Positions 41,871-51,812 of a stretch of 64,000 bases of DNA are shown here, one piece after another. The stretch comes from Methylobacter sp015476545 (lineage in GTDB: Bacteria > Pseudomonadota > Gammaproteobacteria > Methylococcales > Methylomonadaceae). The stretch spans positions 2,232,001-2,296,000 of the forward strand of contig NZ_CP197401.1 of NCBI RefSeq assembly GCF_052162025.1. The letters run 5' to 3'. Both the position numbers and the translations under genes were made by a program. The notes below the pieces were generated by a model, which searched no databases, was not told where the DNA came from, and worked only from the letters and a program-made list of their open reading frames with translations. The stretch's first letter is position 1. Each line of letters starts with the position of its first letter.

Positions 41871-44522
41871 ATGGTGCGGTTAATCAACGCGATCGTAACT
41901 AGATATCCAGGTATCGAATCACAAAACTTTACGCTAATTTTCGCCTGGACCGGTTTATTTTTCAAGGCGCTAACCCTCTTGATCCTAATCATGGCAGGTT
42001 CCGCAGGCGCCGAATCGGAAAAGCTTGCCGAGGTGGAGTTCAACCCCGCATTTTTGCGCGGCGGTAGCGCCCAGCAAGTGGACATTTCCCGGTTTCAGCG
42101 TGGCAATCCCGTGCTGCCGGGCGATTATATCGTTGATCTGCACGTGAATGACAAATGGGTGGGCCGGGCCTCGGTGCGTTTTGTTGCCCAGCCAGATAGC
42201 GACATCGCCTTGCCTTGTATCGAACGGACAGTGCTTGAGAAAATCGACTTGGATTTTGAAAAGCTATCAGATTCGGCTCGCTCCGAATTGCTCAAAGTGC
42301 AGGCTGACGGCTGCGCCGACCTAGCCGCATTGGTCAAGGATGCCCATGCGTCGTTTGATCAATCTTCGTTACGTCTTGACCTGAGCGTGCCCCAGGCGGC
42401 GCTGCTGCGCACCCCGCGCGGCTATATCAGCCCGGAATTATGGGATAGCGGCGTGACTTCCGCGACGCTGGCCTACAACCTAAATGCCTTCCGCAACGCA
42501 AGCTCATTTTCGACGACATCCAATGGCTATCTCGGCCTGACCGGTGGCTTAAATTTCGAGAATTGGCACTTGCGACAGCGCTCGTCCATAAATCTGCAAT
42601 CGGATGGGTCTTCGACTTACCAAAACATCGCCACCTATGTGTTGCGCGACCTGCCTTCGCTGACCAGCCGCCTAAGCCTGGGCGATAGTTTCACGGATGG
42701 TGCGATGTTCGACAGTATTGGTTTTCGTGGCGTTTCACTGGGAACCGATGACCGCATGCGGCCTGATTCGCAACGCAATTACGCTCCGGTAGTGCGAGGT
42801 ATCGCCAAGACTCGTGCGCGTGTACAGATCAGCCAGAATGGCAATATCATATTGGATACCACCGTGGCGCCAGGACCTTTTGAAATCAATGACGTTTATG
42901 CCACCGGCTATGGCGGCGATTTGCTGGTCACCGTGTATGAAGCGGACGGCAGCCAGCAGAATTTTACCGTTCCTTATGCTTACGTTACCCAATTGCTGCG
43001 TCCGGGAATCTGGCGTTACAACGCCATGATTGGCGAAGTCCGCGAGACACAGATTCACAACGGCGAGAAATTCGGCCAGGCAACGTTGCAATATGGTTTT
43101 AATAATCTGCTGACGGGTTATATGGGCGGCATTATCGCCTCCAACTATAAAGCGGGGCTAGTGGGGACGGGGTTTAACACGCCACTGGGAGCGATAGCGG
43201 TCGACCTGACCCACGCTGAAGCGGATATTCCAGGTGCACCGGCGACTAGCGGCCAAAGTCTGCGCGTCAGTTACAGCAAGCTGGTCTCTTATACTCGCAC
43301 TTACTTAACATTAGCCGCCTACCGCTATTCGTCAGAGGGTTATTGGTCGTTTCACGAGGCGCTGGCCGGCCGTGATTTGGTGGCCGCCGGTGCCGATCCG
43401 CTGACGATCAACCACCAGCGCAGTAAATTACAACTCAACATCAACCAGAATTTTGGGAATTGGGGCACTCTTTTCCTGACCGGATCCATCGTGGATTATT
43501 GGAGCCAATCCGGTACAGCCACGCAGTTCCAAGCGGGCTACAATAATTTTTTCACTTTTGCAGGTATCACTCCGAATTACAATATTTCGGTGACCCGTCA
43601 GTTGGATGGAGCTACCGGCGGCGTTGACAATCAGGTGCTGGTCGGTGTCTCCCTACCGTTGGGCAGTAGCCCACAGGCGCCCAGGCTGATGACAAATTTT
43701 ACTCAAGACGACGTGGGTGGGGTAACTCGCCGTACCGCGCAGGAGATCATCAGCGGTACGGGGGGCGAGAACAACGAACTGAGTTATACCGCATCGTCTA
43801 GCCAGACCGATGATGGGAAAGCTGTTTTCGGCCTGGCTGGGGGATACCGTAGCCCTTACACGACGCTTTCGGCGAGCTTCAGCGAAGGGTCCGAATATTC
43901 GCAACAATCTTTGGGAGCTACCGGCGGTGTGGTCCTTCATCCGGGAGGGGTAACGCTGGCGAACCAAATGGGCGACACAATTGGCATCGTCGAAGCGCCC
44001 GGCGCCGAGGGCGCCCGGGTCACCAACAGTATCGGTACACGCATTGATGGGCGTGGTTACGCGGTCTTGCCTTTCCTGTCGCCCTACCGTATGAACATCG
44101 TCAGCATTGATCCGGATGGCGTTCCACCCGATGTGGAATTTAAAACCACTAGCCAGCAGATTACGCCCCGCTCCGATACGGTGGCGATGATAAGTTTTGC
44201 CACCGTCAGTGGACGGGCTGTAATGGTCACGACTTACCTGGCCGACCGCTCGCCGGTGCCTTTCGGCGCCAGCGTACTCGATGCCGAAGGCCACGAGGTT
44301 GGCCTGGCGGGACAGGATGGCCGTATTTTTCTGCGCGGCATTGCCGACGCAGGTATCTTAACCGCAAAGTGGGGAGATGCCAGCGATCAACAGTGTGACT
44401 TTGAATATCAACTGCCACCGAAGAGCATGGATGAAGGCCCATTCCTAAAAATTGAGGCGGTATGCAATATCAGGGATGCCTTATCCAGGCAAAACAATGA
44501 CCGGCCAAACCAGCGACTCTGA
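41871..44522 (+). CDS. Outer-membrane fimbrial usher (FimD/PapC type)
   Basis: An 883-residue usher. After an N-terminal hydrophobic stretch (LFFKALTLLILIMAGSAGA) comes the N-domain (EVEFNPAFLRGGSAQQVDIS, RFQRGNPVLPGDYIVDLHVN). The 24-strand barrel follows, with LPSLTSRLSLGDSFTDG, PDSQRNYAPVVRGIAKTRA, the plug region (PGPFEINDVYATGYGGDLLV) and the C-terminal domains (FGASVLDAEGHEVGLAGQDG). The length is normal for ushers. It assembles and secretes the pilus. The last 70 bases overlap an upstream in-frame extension of the adhesin frame, but the adhesin's own start is at 44,548. Confidence 0.93.
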   Translation: MVRLINAIVTRYPGIESQNFTLIFAWTGLFFKALTLLILIMAGSAGAESEKLAEVEFNPAFLRGGSAQQVDISRFQRGNPVLPGDYIVDLHVNDKWVGRASVRFVAQPDSDIALPCIERTVLEKIDLDFEKLSDSARSELLKVQADGCADLAALVKDAHASFDQSSLRLDLSVPQAALLRTPRGYISPELWDSGVTSATLAYNLNAFRNASSFSTTSNGYLGLTGGLNFENWHLRQRSSINLQSDGSSTYQNIATYVLRDLPSLTSRLSLGDSFTDGAMFDSIGFRGVSLGTDDRMRPDSQRNYAPVVRGIAKTRARVQISQNGNIILDTTVAPGPFEINDVYATGYGGDLLVTVYEADGSQQNFTVPYAYVTQLLRPGIWRYNAMIGEVRETQIHNGEKFGQATLQYGFNNLLTGYMGGIIASNYKAGLVGTGFNTPLGAIAVDLTHAEADIPGAPATSGQSLRVSYSKLVSYTRTYLTLAAYRYSSEGYWSFHEALAGRDLVAAGADPLTINHQRSKLQLNINQNFGNWGTLFLTGSIVDYWSQSGTATQFQAGYNNFFTFAGITPNYNISVTRQLDGATGGVDNQVLVGVSLPLGSSPQAPRLMTNFTQDDVGGVTRRTAQEIISGTGGENNELSYTASSSQTDDGKAVFGLAGGYRSPYTTLSASFSEGSEYSQQSLGATGGVVLHPGGVTLANQMGDTIGIVEAPGAEGARVTNSIGTRIDGRGYAVLPFLSPYRMNIVSIDPDGVPPDVEFKTTSQQITPRSDTVAMISFATVSGRAVMVTTYLADRSPVPFGASVLDAEGHEVGLAGQDGRIFLRGIADAGILTAKWGDASDQQCDFEYQLPPKSMDEGPFLKIEAVCNIRDALSRQNNDRPNQRL

Positions 44523-44547
44523 AGTCGGCAACAGAAGGTATAGTGCG

Positions 44548-45570
44548 ATGAAAATTTTAATGTGCGGCTATAAACTGGCCGGAGGGTTATTACAAGCATT
44601 GTTGGGCTTGTGTGTCATGACCACTTTGTGCAAGGCTGATCCGGTGGTCAGTTATTCGCCAGCCACGCTCAATTTTTCTCCGGCGGGACCTTACTCGCCG
44701 CCTAGAGACGAGGCGGCCGGGAGCACGCTTGCCACGGCAACGACCGGTATTTCCATAAGCAACTTGCCTAATTTATTGGGCTTATATGGCTGTACCATTA
44801 GGCAGACCGTTACCGTGGTCGGCACCGAGGTTTCATCAGGCGTATACCCTACAGGGATTAACGGCCTGGGGATCAGTTTTTATTTAAACTCCACATTAAT
44901 AACGAATGCGAACAATGGACTGTTTATCGACACTTTTTTTAATACTGGTTCAGGGCCGTTGCCTGGCATCAATGCCCATCTGGTCGTGACCGGGCAGATT
45001 GCTCCTGGTTCTGTTGCGTCCAGCACCTCTTTTGTGCGAATAAATTATAAAACGGGGCTCCTCAATCCGCTGTTAAGCTGTCTTGGCCTGAATCTCGCTT
45101 GGAACCATACGGATGATCTGACTACCAGCAACATTACCGTCTCGCCGGTTACGTGCAGCGTGACGACTCCATCGGTCAACGTGACCTTGCCGACGGTTTC
45201 CACCACTTCGCTAAGTTCGGTGGGACAAACCAATGGCGATACACGATTTAATATTGGCCTGAGTTGCCAGAGCGGCGCCAATGTCTATGTGACGCTGACC
45301 GATGCTACGACACCCGGCAATACCACATCGCTGTTGACATTGAATCCCTCTTCAACTGCGCAAGGAGTCAAGTTGCGGATTCTTAAAAATGACGGCAATC
45401 CCGTGTCTTTTGGGCCGGATTCGGCGGCGGCTGGCAACACCAACCAATGGCTGGTCGGCTCCTCGGCAAGCACCAGCAATATTCCGCTGATAGTCCAATA
45501 CTATCGAAACGGAGACTTAACAGCGGGAACTGTCAATGCAGCAGCGACTTTTACGATGAGCTATCAATAA
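44548..45570 (+). CDS. Two-domain fimbrial tip adhesin
   Basis: Start at 44,548 with AGAAGG upstream, giving 340 residues. A signal peptide (LLQALLGLCVMTTLCKA) is followed by an N-terminal domain of about 150 residues without a recognised family, presumably the receptor-binding lectin-like part. The C-terminal pilin domain has CSVTTPSVNVTLPTVSTTSL, LSCQSGANVYVTLTD, the GVKLRILKNDGNPVSFG strand pair and a final beta-strand AATFTMSYQ. This FimH-like arrangement at the end of the operon identifies the tip adhesin. The ligand is unknown. Confidence 0.82.
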   Translation: MKILMCGYKLAGGLLQALLGLCVMTTLCKADPVVSYSPATLNFSPAGPYSPPRDEAAGSTLATATTGISISNLPNLLGLYGCTIRQTVTVVGTEVSSGVYPTGINGLGISFYLNSTLITNANNGLFIDTFFNTGSGPLPGINAHLVVTGQIAPGSVASSTSFVRINYKTGLLNPLLSCLGLNLAWNHTDDLTTSNITVSPVTCSVTTPSVNVTLPTVSTTSLSSVGQTNGDTRFNIGLSCQSGANVYVTLTDATTPGNTTSLLTLNPSSTAQGVKLRILKNDGNPVSFGPDSAAAGNTNQWLVGSSASTSNIPLIVQYYRNGDLTAGTVNAAATFTMSYQ

Positions 45571-45851
45571 ATTTGGGGTTTAGGGAGATTGCAGGTATAA
45601 GGAAACGGAAATTCTTCTCCTATATCGCAGAAAAACGAAAGGGTTCCCTTATATCTCAACTTTAAGTGAGGATATCTTTAGTTTTTACTGATTTTTTACC
45701 TTTTCGAGGGATGGACAAAAATAGCCCGGGTGCCAATTCATTCGTATCGCCTATACCTCGGGTTGCCTTTGTCGAATTTATTTGATCCTACAAACTGCGT
45801 AACATCAGTAAATAAGATCTGATGAACGTTAGGATTTAGTTATTTAAAAAA
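45571..45851. other. Intergenic region between the fimbrial operon and a convergent dehydrogenase gene
   Basis: About 280 bases between convergent stops. I see no gene, clear terminator or repeat. Confidence 0.4.
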
Positions 45852-46577
45852 TCAGTATTCCCACGCGCCGGCAACAGTGATCAATGAACCGGTCATTGAT
45901 TCGGGGCTATTCCAAATGAGCCATGCTGTGGTTTTGCCGATCTCATCAGGGTGAACAGGGCGGCCATAAGGGATTTGGTCTGCCATGTGTTGCCGCTCTT
46001 CTGCACTGATATTGCCTTCTTCGACAAGTCCAGGGCAGATTGCATTGACACGGACTTTATGTGGAGCAAGCGCCGCAGCGAGACTTTTAGTTAAAACGGC
46101 AACTCCGGTTTTAGCAGCGCAATAACCGGCCGACATAGACCAGGCTTTAATATTTTCCACGCCTGAAAAGGCAAAGTTGATGATCTGGCCGTGATTGCGG
46201 CGCAATTCATTCATTGCATAATAACTGGTATTAAAACAGGTATGCAGATTCAGGTTGATATCAGCGAACCATTCCTCCGGTGTGACCTCCAAGATGTTTT
46301 TGTACACGAAAGGCCCGACGATGTTAATCAAAACGTCAATCGAACCAAAAGCCTCCAAACTTTGAGCAATCAGCGATTCGGCTTGTTTAGGCTCTGTCAG
46401 GTCGCATTGAAAAAGGCGGCTTGGAACATTTTTTTCATTTAGCCAAGCTTGAAGCTCATTGGCTTTGGCTTGATTCGAACAATATTGAAGAGCCAATTGC
46501 AATGGGCGGTCAGACAAAGCTTTGGCAACGGCTATACCAATATCCGAATTACTGCCAGTTATTAAGATCGTCTTCAT
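45852..46577 (-). CDS. Short-chain dehydrogenase/reductase
   Basis: A 241-residue classical SDR. The cofactor motif is TGSNSDIG (residues 7-14), the structural NAG-type motif reads NIVGP, and the catalytic pair is YCAAK with a Ser upstream in NFAFSGVEN. The C-terminal CPGLVEEGNISAEER and GKTTAWLIWNSPESMTGSLI blocks match FabG/pteridine-reductase-like SDRs. The second cofactor loop (QYCSNQAKANE) is compatible with NADP. Substrate is unknown. The gene is alone, convergent with the fimbrial operon and divergent from the DUF2784 gene. Confidence 0.8.
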   Translation of the reverse strand: MKTILITGSNSDIGIAVAKALSDRPLQLALQYCSNQAKANELQAWLNEKNVPSRLFQCDLTEPKQAESLIAQSLEAFGSIDVLINIVGPFVYKNILEVTPEEWFADINLNLHTCFNTSYYAMNELRRNHGQIINFAFSGVENIKAWSMSAGYCAAKTGVAVLTKSLAAALAPHKVRVNAICPGLVEEGNISAEERQHMADQIPYGRPVHPDEIGKTTAWLIWNSPESMTGSLITVAGAWEY

Positions 46578-46716
46578 AAAATACTTATCATGATGAATAG
46601 GGTAGAGATGTATTGTAACGTTATTGCCCGTTTAACTAAAAATACAGTCCCAAAGGAAGGAACGAGGCGATTCCATTAAGACTCTGATCAATCAAGTAGC
46701 ACTCTAAAGAGAACCA

Positions 46717-47076
46717 ATGTCAAATCAATTTGCTGCCGATCTGGTCGTATTGCTGCACTTTTCTTTCATTTTATTTGTCGTTTTCGGCGGCCTGTTAATT
46801 TTCAAATGGCGGTGGCTTGTATGGCTTCATTTGCCGGCCGCTGCATGGGGCGCATTTATCGAACTCAGCGGTGGCATCTGTCCGCTGACGCCGCTCGAAA
46901 ACAAACTTCGGGCTGCCAACGGTGGCGGTTATTCCGGCGACTTTATCGAGCAGTACATCATGCCGATAATTTATCCCGGCGAATTAACCCATCAAATGCA
47001 AATCGTATTCGGAATAATAGTTTTGATTTTCAACGGCATCATTTACGGCTTGTGGCTTATCCACAAGAGGGGATGA
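46717..47076 (+). CDS. DUF2784 family membrane protein
   Basis: A 119-residue protein with three to four hydrophobic helices (VVLLHFSFILFVVFGGLLI, WLHLPAAAWGAFIEL, QIVFGIIVLIFNGIIYGLW). The central GGICPLTPLENKLRAANG block defines DUF2784. Function is unknown. It stands alone with an intergenic gap on both sides. Confidence 0.8.
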   Translation: MSNQFAADLVVLLHFSFILFVVFGGLLIFKWRWLVWLHLPAAAWGAFIELSGGICPLTPLENKLRAANGGGYSGDFIEQYIMPIIYPGELTHQMQIVFGIIVLIFNGIIYGLWLIHKRG

Positions 47077-47434
47077 AGACAGCATCCACTTTTGTTCCGG
47101 TTGCATAGCTGGAATCAGTTTGTCAGTTAGCCCTAAACGAAGTAAGTCTGAGTAAGTTTCTGGAAAATGCCCTGCTGATCCCAAACACGGCAAGTTACAT
47201 ATGAAAATAACAAATCTATTATATCATAGACATATTGATTATAATTCAAGGTGGAGCCAGAAGAGCCCATCCGCTCAAGCTTATCCAACAGCTAGAAAAT
47301 TACAAAGTTTAGAATTCAGAAAACGTTTTAAAGTGAGATGAAAAAATCCAGTGGGGGAGGGTTAGTCTCGGTTGTTGCCTCGGCTAAAATCTCCGCCACT
47401 GGTAGATAGCTTCTATCTTAGATTAACAAATTTA
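47077..47434. other. Intergenic region with the right copy of the 21-base repeat
   Basis: No gene is supported in these 358 bases. The repeat at 47,217 is the only recognisable element. Confidence 0.5.
47217..47237. repeat. 21-base direct repeat, right copy
   Basis: An exact second copy of the sequence at 39,906-39,926, in the same orientation, 7.3 kb to the right. Confidence 0.7.
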
Positions 47435-47617
47435 TTAATCACCCTTTGGGCCAGCAAACCACCAAATAACCAAACCTACAACTGGCAACAGTAGAATTAA
47501 AACCACCCATAAAACTTTCATTCCAGTGGTGGCAGCGCTTTTCATAATGTTAATAATGGCCCAGATATCCAAGACGAGTATAATAAAACCTAGAAAACCT
47601 CCAACTTCAATATCCAT
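47435..47617 (-). CDS. PLDc_N domain small membrane protein
   Basis: A 60-residue protein with two membrane helices (GFLGFIILVLDIWAIINIM and VLWVVLILLLPVVGLVIWWF) and the closing FAGPKG motif of PLDc_N (phospholipase D N-terminal, also seen alone). A GGAGG site lies just upstream of the ATG. It probably acts as a small inner-membrane protein, often stress related. Function unknown. Confidence 0.78.
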   Translation of the reverse strand: MDIEVGGFLGFIILVLDIWAIINIMKSAATTGMKVLWVVLILLLPVVGLVIWWFAGPKGD

Positions 47618-47777
47618 ATTTCCTCCTAAACAGGTTTGTTTTCATTAGAAAAACTATTCTGCCTCATCAGTTTTAGACTTTACGCTTAAAAATAAGCCGG
47701 CTCTGTACGCTAGCACACATTGCTCAGCCTACGGCGTTTTTTGAGCAGTTTTTAATCAATCTGATATTACGAAACTG

Positions 47778-48770
47778 TTATCCGGCCACCAGCAACTCAA
47801 CCGGAAATGCTCCAAGCATATCCTCAATATCCAGTTCCAAATGACCACCAACCGCTTTGGCTGACAGTCTCCCGGTCGTAAAACATTGCTGTAATGCAAA
47901 GGAACGTCAACAGGCAGTTCCAGTTGGGTGTTGACCCAAATATCATCCTCATCCAACAGATGCTTCATGAGCCTGGATGCCAGAATCACAACAAACTGTT
48001 CTGGATCACGGTGCGCAGAAGTTTATCGGCACCGGCTGTATCATTAATTTCCGCTACACGGCTGTCAATGAACTGCCGTATCGATGCATTTTCTCTGCAC
48101 AGGCGGGCCAGTTGCCGTTTGAATACCTCCTTGTCGCGATTGCGGTCTTCTAGCTGCGCCATTGTTGCCTTTGTGCGGCCAGGCAATTTCCTGAAACTGC
48201 TGTCGAGCGTCTGATACTCGAGCAGCAGCAAAGGATCGGCTGGAGCGAAGATTTTCAATAGTTGTGCATGCCGGGCATTCAGGATGTAAGGATAAGTTCG
48301 AAGATCAATAGGGAAGCAGTGATGATAGCAACAAACGCTGAACTCTCCGGCATCAGCAGCTTGTTCTGCAAGGCCTTCTTTACCGGGTGCCAGTCTATAT
48401 CGAAAAACGCCGCATAATCGGAAGCCGTACCGTTTTCCAGCACATCCAGCCATCAATCGTTGTCGCTGCCCATAATGCCCATGTGGTTAGGCTCGATAGC
48501 AGCGATCAGGCCCATCCGATGCCGGTGCAATTCATCCACAAAGCGCTCATAATCCGCTTCCGAACCGATTTCGAGACTTAGTGCGTTATGATCGACAATA
48601 TCGTAGCCGTGAGTGTTGCCCGGCCTAGCCTTCAGATAGAGCGATACGTAGCAGTGGCTGATGCCTAGCCGGTGCAAATAGGGAATCAGTGCTGTGGCCT
48701 GGTGGAATGTGAACTGACTGTTGAATTGCAGGCGATAGGTCGCATCGGGAATCGCCTTGATGCGCCCCAT
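47778..48770 (-). pseudogene. treY: Maltooligosyl trehalose synthase TreY, reduced by nonsense mutation and deletions
   Basis: The gene starts just after treZ and encodes a normal TreY beginning (IPDATYRLQFNSQFTFHQAT, GSEADYERFVDELHRHRMGL, EPNHMGIMGSDND). The next codon is TGA where TreY has Trp-Trp. The sequence then continues with WLDVLENGTASDYAAFFDID, a shifted frame with GEFSVCCYHHCFPIDLRTYP and KLPGRTKATMAQLEDRNRDK. A junction near 48,010 then joins directly to the extreme C terminus (VVILASRLMKHLLDEDDIW, ending GAFPVELLVAG). About 990 bp remain of an expected 2.7 kb or more. TreY makes maltooligosyl trehalose from glucan ends, so the TreY-TreZ route is broken here unless a second copy exists. 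Confidence 0.85.
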
Positions 48771-48776
48771 AACCGT

Positions 48777-50624
48777 TCAGCTTTCAGTCAGCAGCCAGAC
48801 TACAGACCAGGGCGACAAGCTGGCTGGCGGCTGGAAGTCGGCAATCGCGGCATCGGTTTTGAAAATGACTTCGCCATTGCCGGGGCTGTCGATCGCCACC
48901 GACTCGTCACCAAGATTGGCGATCAGTTCCAGTTGCGAATCGTCGGCTATCCGCCAGCTCACCATCAAGGCGCGCTCGCTCAACAGCCGATATCCGGCTT
49001 GTCCTCCAGCCATGCAGGGCAGGCGAGGTTGAATATACTGTCGGCGCAGGTTCAGAAGCTGCCGATGGTAATTCAGCCATTGCTGATGCGTCGGTTGCTC
49101 CAACTCATGCCAGGCCAGTTTTGCAGACTGGAATGTGCCAATCTGGTTCGGTAACGGCATGTCTTGCGAATTGTTAAAGTCCGACAAGTGTGCAAATTCA
49201 CGAAGCCGACCTTGTGCAATTCTTTCACCCAGTTCTTCCGGAAAATCCACGAAATAAGGGAAGGGCGTAGAAGCGGCCCATTCCTGTCCCATGAATAAGA
49301 GCGGTATGGATGGGGCCAGCAGGATAATCGCCGTGGCCGCCTGCAATGCTTTCGGGGAACATAGCGCAGAAAGGCGCTCTGCGAAAGCACAGTTGCCGAT
49401 CTGGTCATGATTCTGCAGGAAATTGACGAAAGCCAACGGCGACAAATCTGCGCTCGGTTCGCCACGCGGTTTGCCGTCCCGGTAAGCCGAGATTTCTCCT
49501 TGGTAGGCGAAGCCTTCAGTCAGACAACGGGCCAGATGTTCGATCGGATTCTTTGCATAATCCTGGTAATAACCGCCCGTTTCACCGGTCAGCAACACAT
49601 GCAGCACATGATGAATATCGTCGTTCCACTGAGCATTGTAATGGCCGTCATGCGGCTCTTCCGGATTCGGCCTCAAATAATGCGCAGCGTTGTTGTCGTT
49701 TTCCAGAACCAGATGGACATGGCGTTCATAACCATACGCGTGCCGCACCTCCCTGGCCAGATACTCAAAAAAGGGCGGACGGGTAGCGTCGGAATCGTCG
49801 AAAACGGCATGGACAGAATCAAACCTGAGCCCGTCAACATGATATTCTTCCAGCCAATATAGGGCGTTATGAAGAAAGTAAGCGCGCACCCAGGTACTGC
49901 CGGGGCCGTCAAAATTGATTGCGCTGCCCCAGGGCGTTTGATGGCGATCGGTAAAAAATGTCGGTGCATACTGGTTTAGGTAATTGCCTTCCGGGCCGAA
50001 ATGGCTGTAAACCATGTCCAGAAAAACCATCAGGCCCTTGGCATGCGCCGTCTGAATAAAATCCTTCAGCTCATCGGGCGTGCCGTAAGCCGTGGCCGGG
50101 GCGAATGGCAATACACTGTCATAACCCCAGTTGCGATTGCCGGGGAAAGCAGCGATGGGCATCAGCTGCAATGCGGTGACACCCAGATCGGCCAGATAAT
50201 CGAGCCGCTGCTTGGCAGCCGCAAATGAGCCTTCGGCCGTGAATGTGCCGATATGCAGTTCATATAAAATGACTTCTTCCCAAGGGCGCCCTTTCCAGTC
50301 CCGGTCTTGCCAGTCCCAGTCGCGGGGATCGATGATCTGGCTGGCGCCGTGCACGGTTTCCGGCTGATAGCGCGATGCGGGGTCCGGCACATAAAATGAC
50401 TCATTAATGCGGTACTGGTAATAATAAGCGCTGCTGCCATATTTTGTAATAATGCCGAACCAGCCTTCGTCTTCCGGCGTCATCGTCAGGTATTCTTCAG
50501 GCTCCAGGCCAAGCAGGCTCAGCTCTACTTTGTCGGCTCCCGGCGCCCACAAGCGGAAACGCACCCGGCCGTCATCCATTAGTTCGGCGCCGAAAGGCAT
50601 CAGATGGCGGCGTTTGACGGTCAT
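48777..50624 (-). CDS. treZ: Malto-oligosyltrehalose trehalohydrolase TreZ
   Basis: A 615-residue GH13 enzyme of normal length. It has the N-terminal CBM48-like domain (FGAELMDDGRVRFRLWAPGA) and ELHIGTFTAEGSFAAAKQRL. The catalytic-domain motifs are present: FLDMVYSHFGPEGNY, GLRFDSVHAVFDD with the nucleophile Asp, HLVLENDNN with the acid Glu, and FLQNHDQIGN. TreZ releases trehalose from maltooligosyl trehalose, the product of TreY. The reading frame is intact although its partner treY is broken. Its start overlaps the stop of the upstream glycosyltransferase remnant as TGATG. Confidence 0.92.
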   Translation of the reverse strand: MTVKRRHLMPFGAELMDDGRVRFRLWAPGADKVELSLLGLEPEEYLTMTPEDEGWFGIITKYGSSAYYYQYRINESFYVPDPASRYQPETVHGASQIIDPRDWDWQDRDWKGRPWEEVILYELHIGTFTAEGSFAAAKQRLDYLADLGVTALQLMPIAAFPGNRNWGYDSVLPFAPATAYGTPDELKDFIQTAHAKGLMVFLDMVYSHFGPEGNYLNQYAPTFFTDRHQTPWGSAINFDGPGSTWVRAYFLHNALYWLEEYHVDGLRFDSVHAVFDDSDATRPPFFEYLAREVRHAYGYERHVHLVLENDNNAAHYLRPNPEEPHDGHYNAQWNDDIHHVLHVLLTGETGGYYQDYAKNPIEHLARCLTEGFAYQGEISAYRDGKPRGEPSADLSPLAFVNFLQNHDQIGNCAFAERLSALCSPKALQAATAIILLAPSIPLLFMGQEWAASTPFPYFVDFPEELGERIAQGRLREFAHLSDFNNSQDMPLPNQIGTFQSAKLAWHELEQPTHQQWLNYHRQLLNLRRQYIQPRLPCMAGGQAGYRLLSERALMVSWRIADDSQLELIANLGDESVAIDSPGNGEVIFKTDAAIADFQPPASLSPWSVVWLLTES

Positions 50625-50882
50625 CAGCCTAACTCGATACGGTCAGCGGAGCCATACTGCAACGCGAACATCAGCGTTAAATGTTCGCGCAGCTGGCGGG
50701 TTAGCAGGAAATTTTCGCGCACAAAGTTTTTCACGGTGATCCCCATTTCCCGGGCTTTTTTCGGTTGATTGAATAAATAACGGATACGCAACTTTGCCTT
50801 GCAAGGGCTCGGCTAATTGCCGCAAGTGCCGGATGACATCGGCGCCAACAATATCAGCATAGGCATCGAGTATATGAGTCAT
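50624..50882 (-). pseudogene. Glycosyltransferase reduced to its two ends
   Basis: The N-terminal part reads MTHILDAYADIVGADVIRHL plus RQLAEPLQGKV, the start of a family-4 glycosyltransferase found in trehalose operons. In another frame the C-terminal end follows: YLFNQPKKAREMGITVKNF and VRENFLLTRQLREHLTL, stopping in TGATG with treZ. The 1 kb or so of catalytic core is gone, and the joint near 50,780 shifts the frame. It overlaps the DUF5752 gene upstream by 4 bases, so the operon structure survived the deletion. Confidence 0.75.
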
Positions 50883-51586
50883 TCCGTGGCATCCATAGCG
50901 TAGTCAAAACAAATTTCAAAAACGTTGACCAATTGCTGCCGCAGTTCCGCCAGTGATCCAAAGTTAGGATCTACGCTCGACAGGAGCTCAATCAGTACTT
51001 GATAGGTATCGCCATAATGGTTTAGCCAGGCGCGGAAGTCGTCCATTCTGTCCGGATTGTGTCGTCTGGCGTCGATAAAATGATAAAAAATGCTGCTGAC
51101 TGACAGCTTATGCATGATTTTGGCCATTTCTCTGGGATTGGCTATGCTCGTATGCGTGTTGAAAACGACAATCTGAGAACGTATGAACTCAAACGGCTGC
51201 TCGGCGATAACCCAATGCAGGCACTCGCTTTCTTCAAGGCGTTCTTCGATATACTCCAGAAGCTGCCAGCGAATTTCCGTCATGCTGACGAATTGGCTAG
51301 GATCAACGACCGCCAGCTGTTCTGCCAGTTTCGCATCGTGAAGGCTGCGATGAGTCCAGGCGGCGAAATCGTTATTATATTCGCGTTCTTCAAAACGGGC
51401 CTGGAGCAGATTGCCCCAAAAATGATAATACAGGCTCTCAGGACTGATTTCGGCAATATGGTCACGGAATTCTTTCAGCGTATGCGCGCGTTTGCCTGTG
51501 GCGATAGCGATCAATGTGCAATCTTTAATCGCGAAGCGGGGCTTGTCTGGCCCCGGTGCTGCAGTGGATGGTTCGGTTATAGCCAT
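50879..51586 (-). CDS. DUF5752 family protein of the trehalose operon
   Basis: A 235-residue helical protein with two similar halves (FAIKDCTLIAIATGKRAHTL...SLYYHFWGNLLQARF and ...MHKLSVSSIFYHFIDARRHN). The repeated layout matches DUF5752, encoded beside glycosyltransferases and glucan/trehalose genes. No signal peptide. It probably assists the neighbouring glycosyltransferase, but that partner is deleted here. It is the first gene of this minus-strand operon. Confidence 0.75.
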   Translation of the reverse strand: MAITEPSTAAPGPDKPRFAIKDCTLIAIATGKRAHTLKEFRDHIAEISPESLYYHFWGNLLQARFEEREYNNDFAAWTHRSLHDAKLAEQLAVVDPSQFVSMTEIRWQLLEYIEERLEESECLHWVIAEQPFEFIRSQIVVFNTHTSIANPREMAKIMHKLSVSSIFYHFIDARRHNPDRMDDFRAWLNHYGDTYQVLIELLSSVDPNFGSLAELRQQLVNVFEICFDYAMDATE

Positions 51587-51812
51587 AGCCCCTCTAAAAT
51601 AGCCGGCGGTGCGTACAGCAAATGGCAGGAGTTGACGGCCAGCTGCTTAAAATTTTCAGGCCACATAAGTTGCTATGTAAGATAACCTGTTGAAAGCGAA
51701 AATAAAATTCGCATTAACCCCTAGGTAAATATACTGACTAAGAACGAGGCAATAAAAGCCGCTATAATTGCCGCATTGTAAAATTGCGGCTTAGCGTAAT
51801 GGAGGGCGATCT

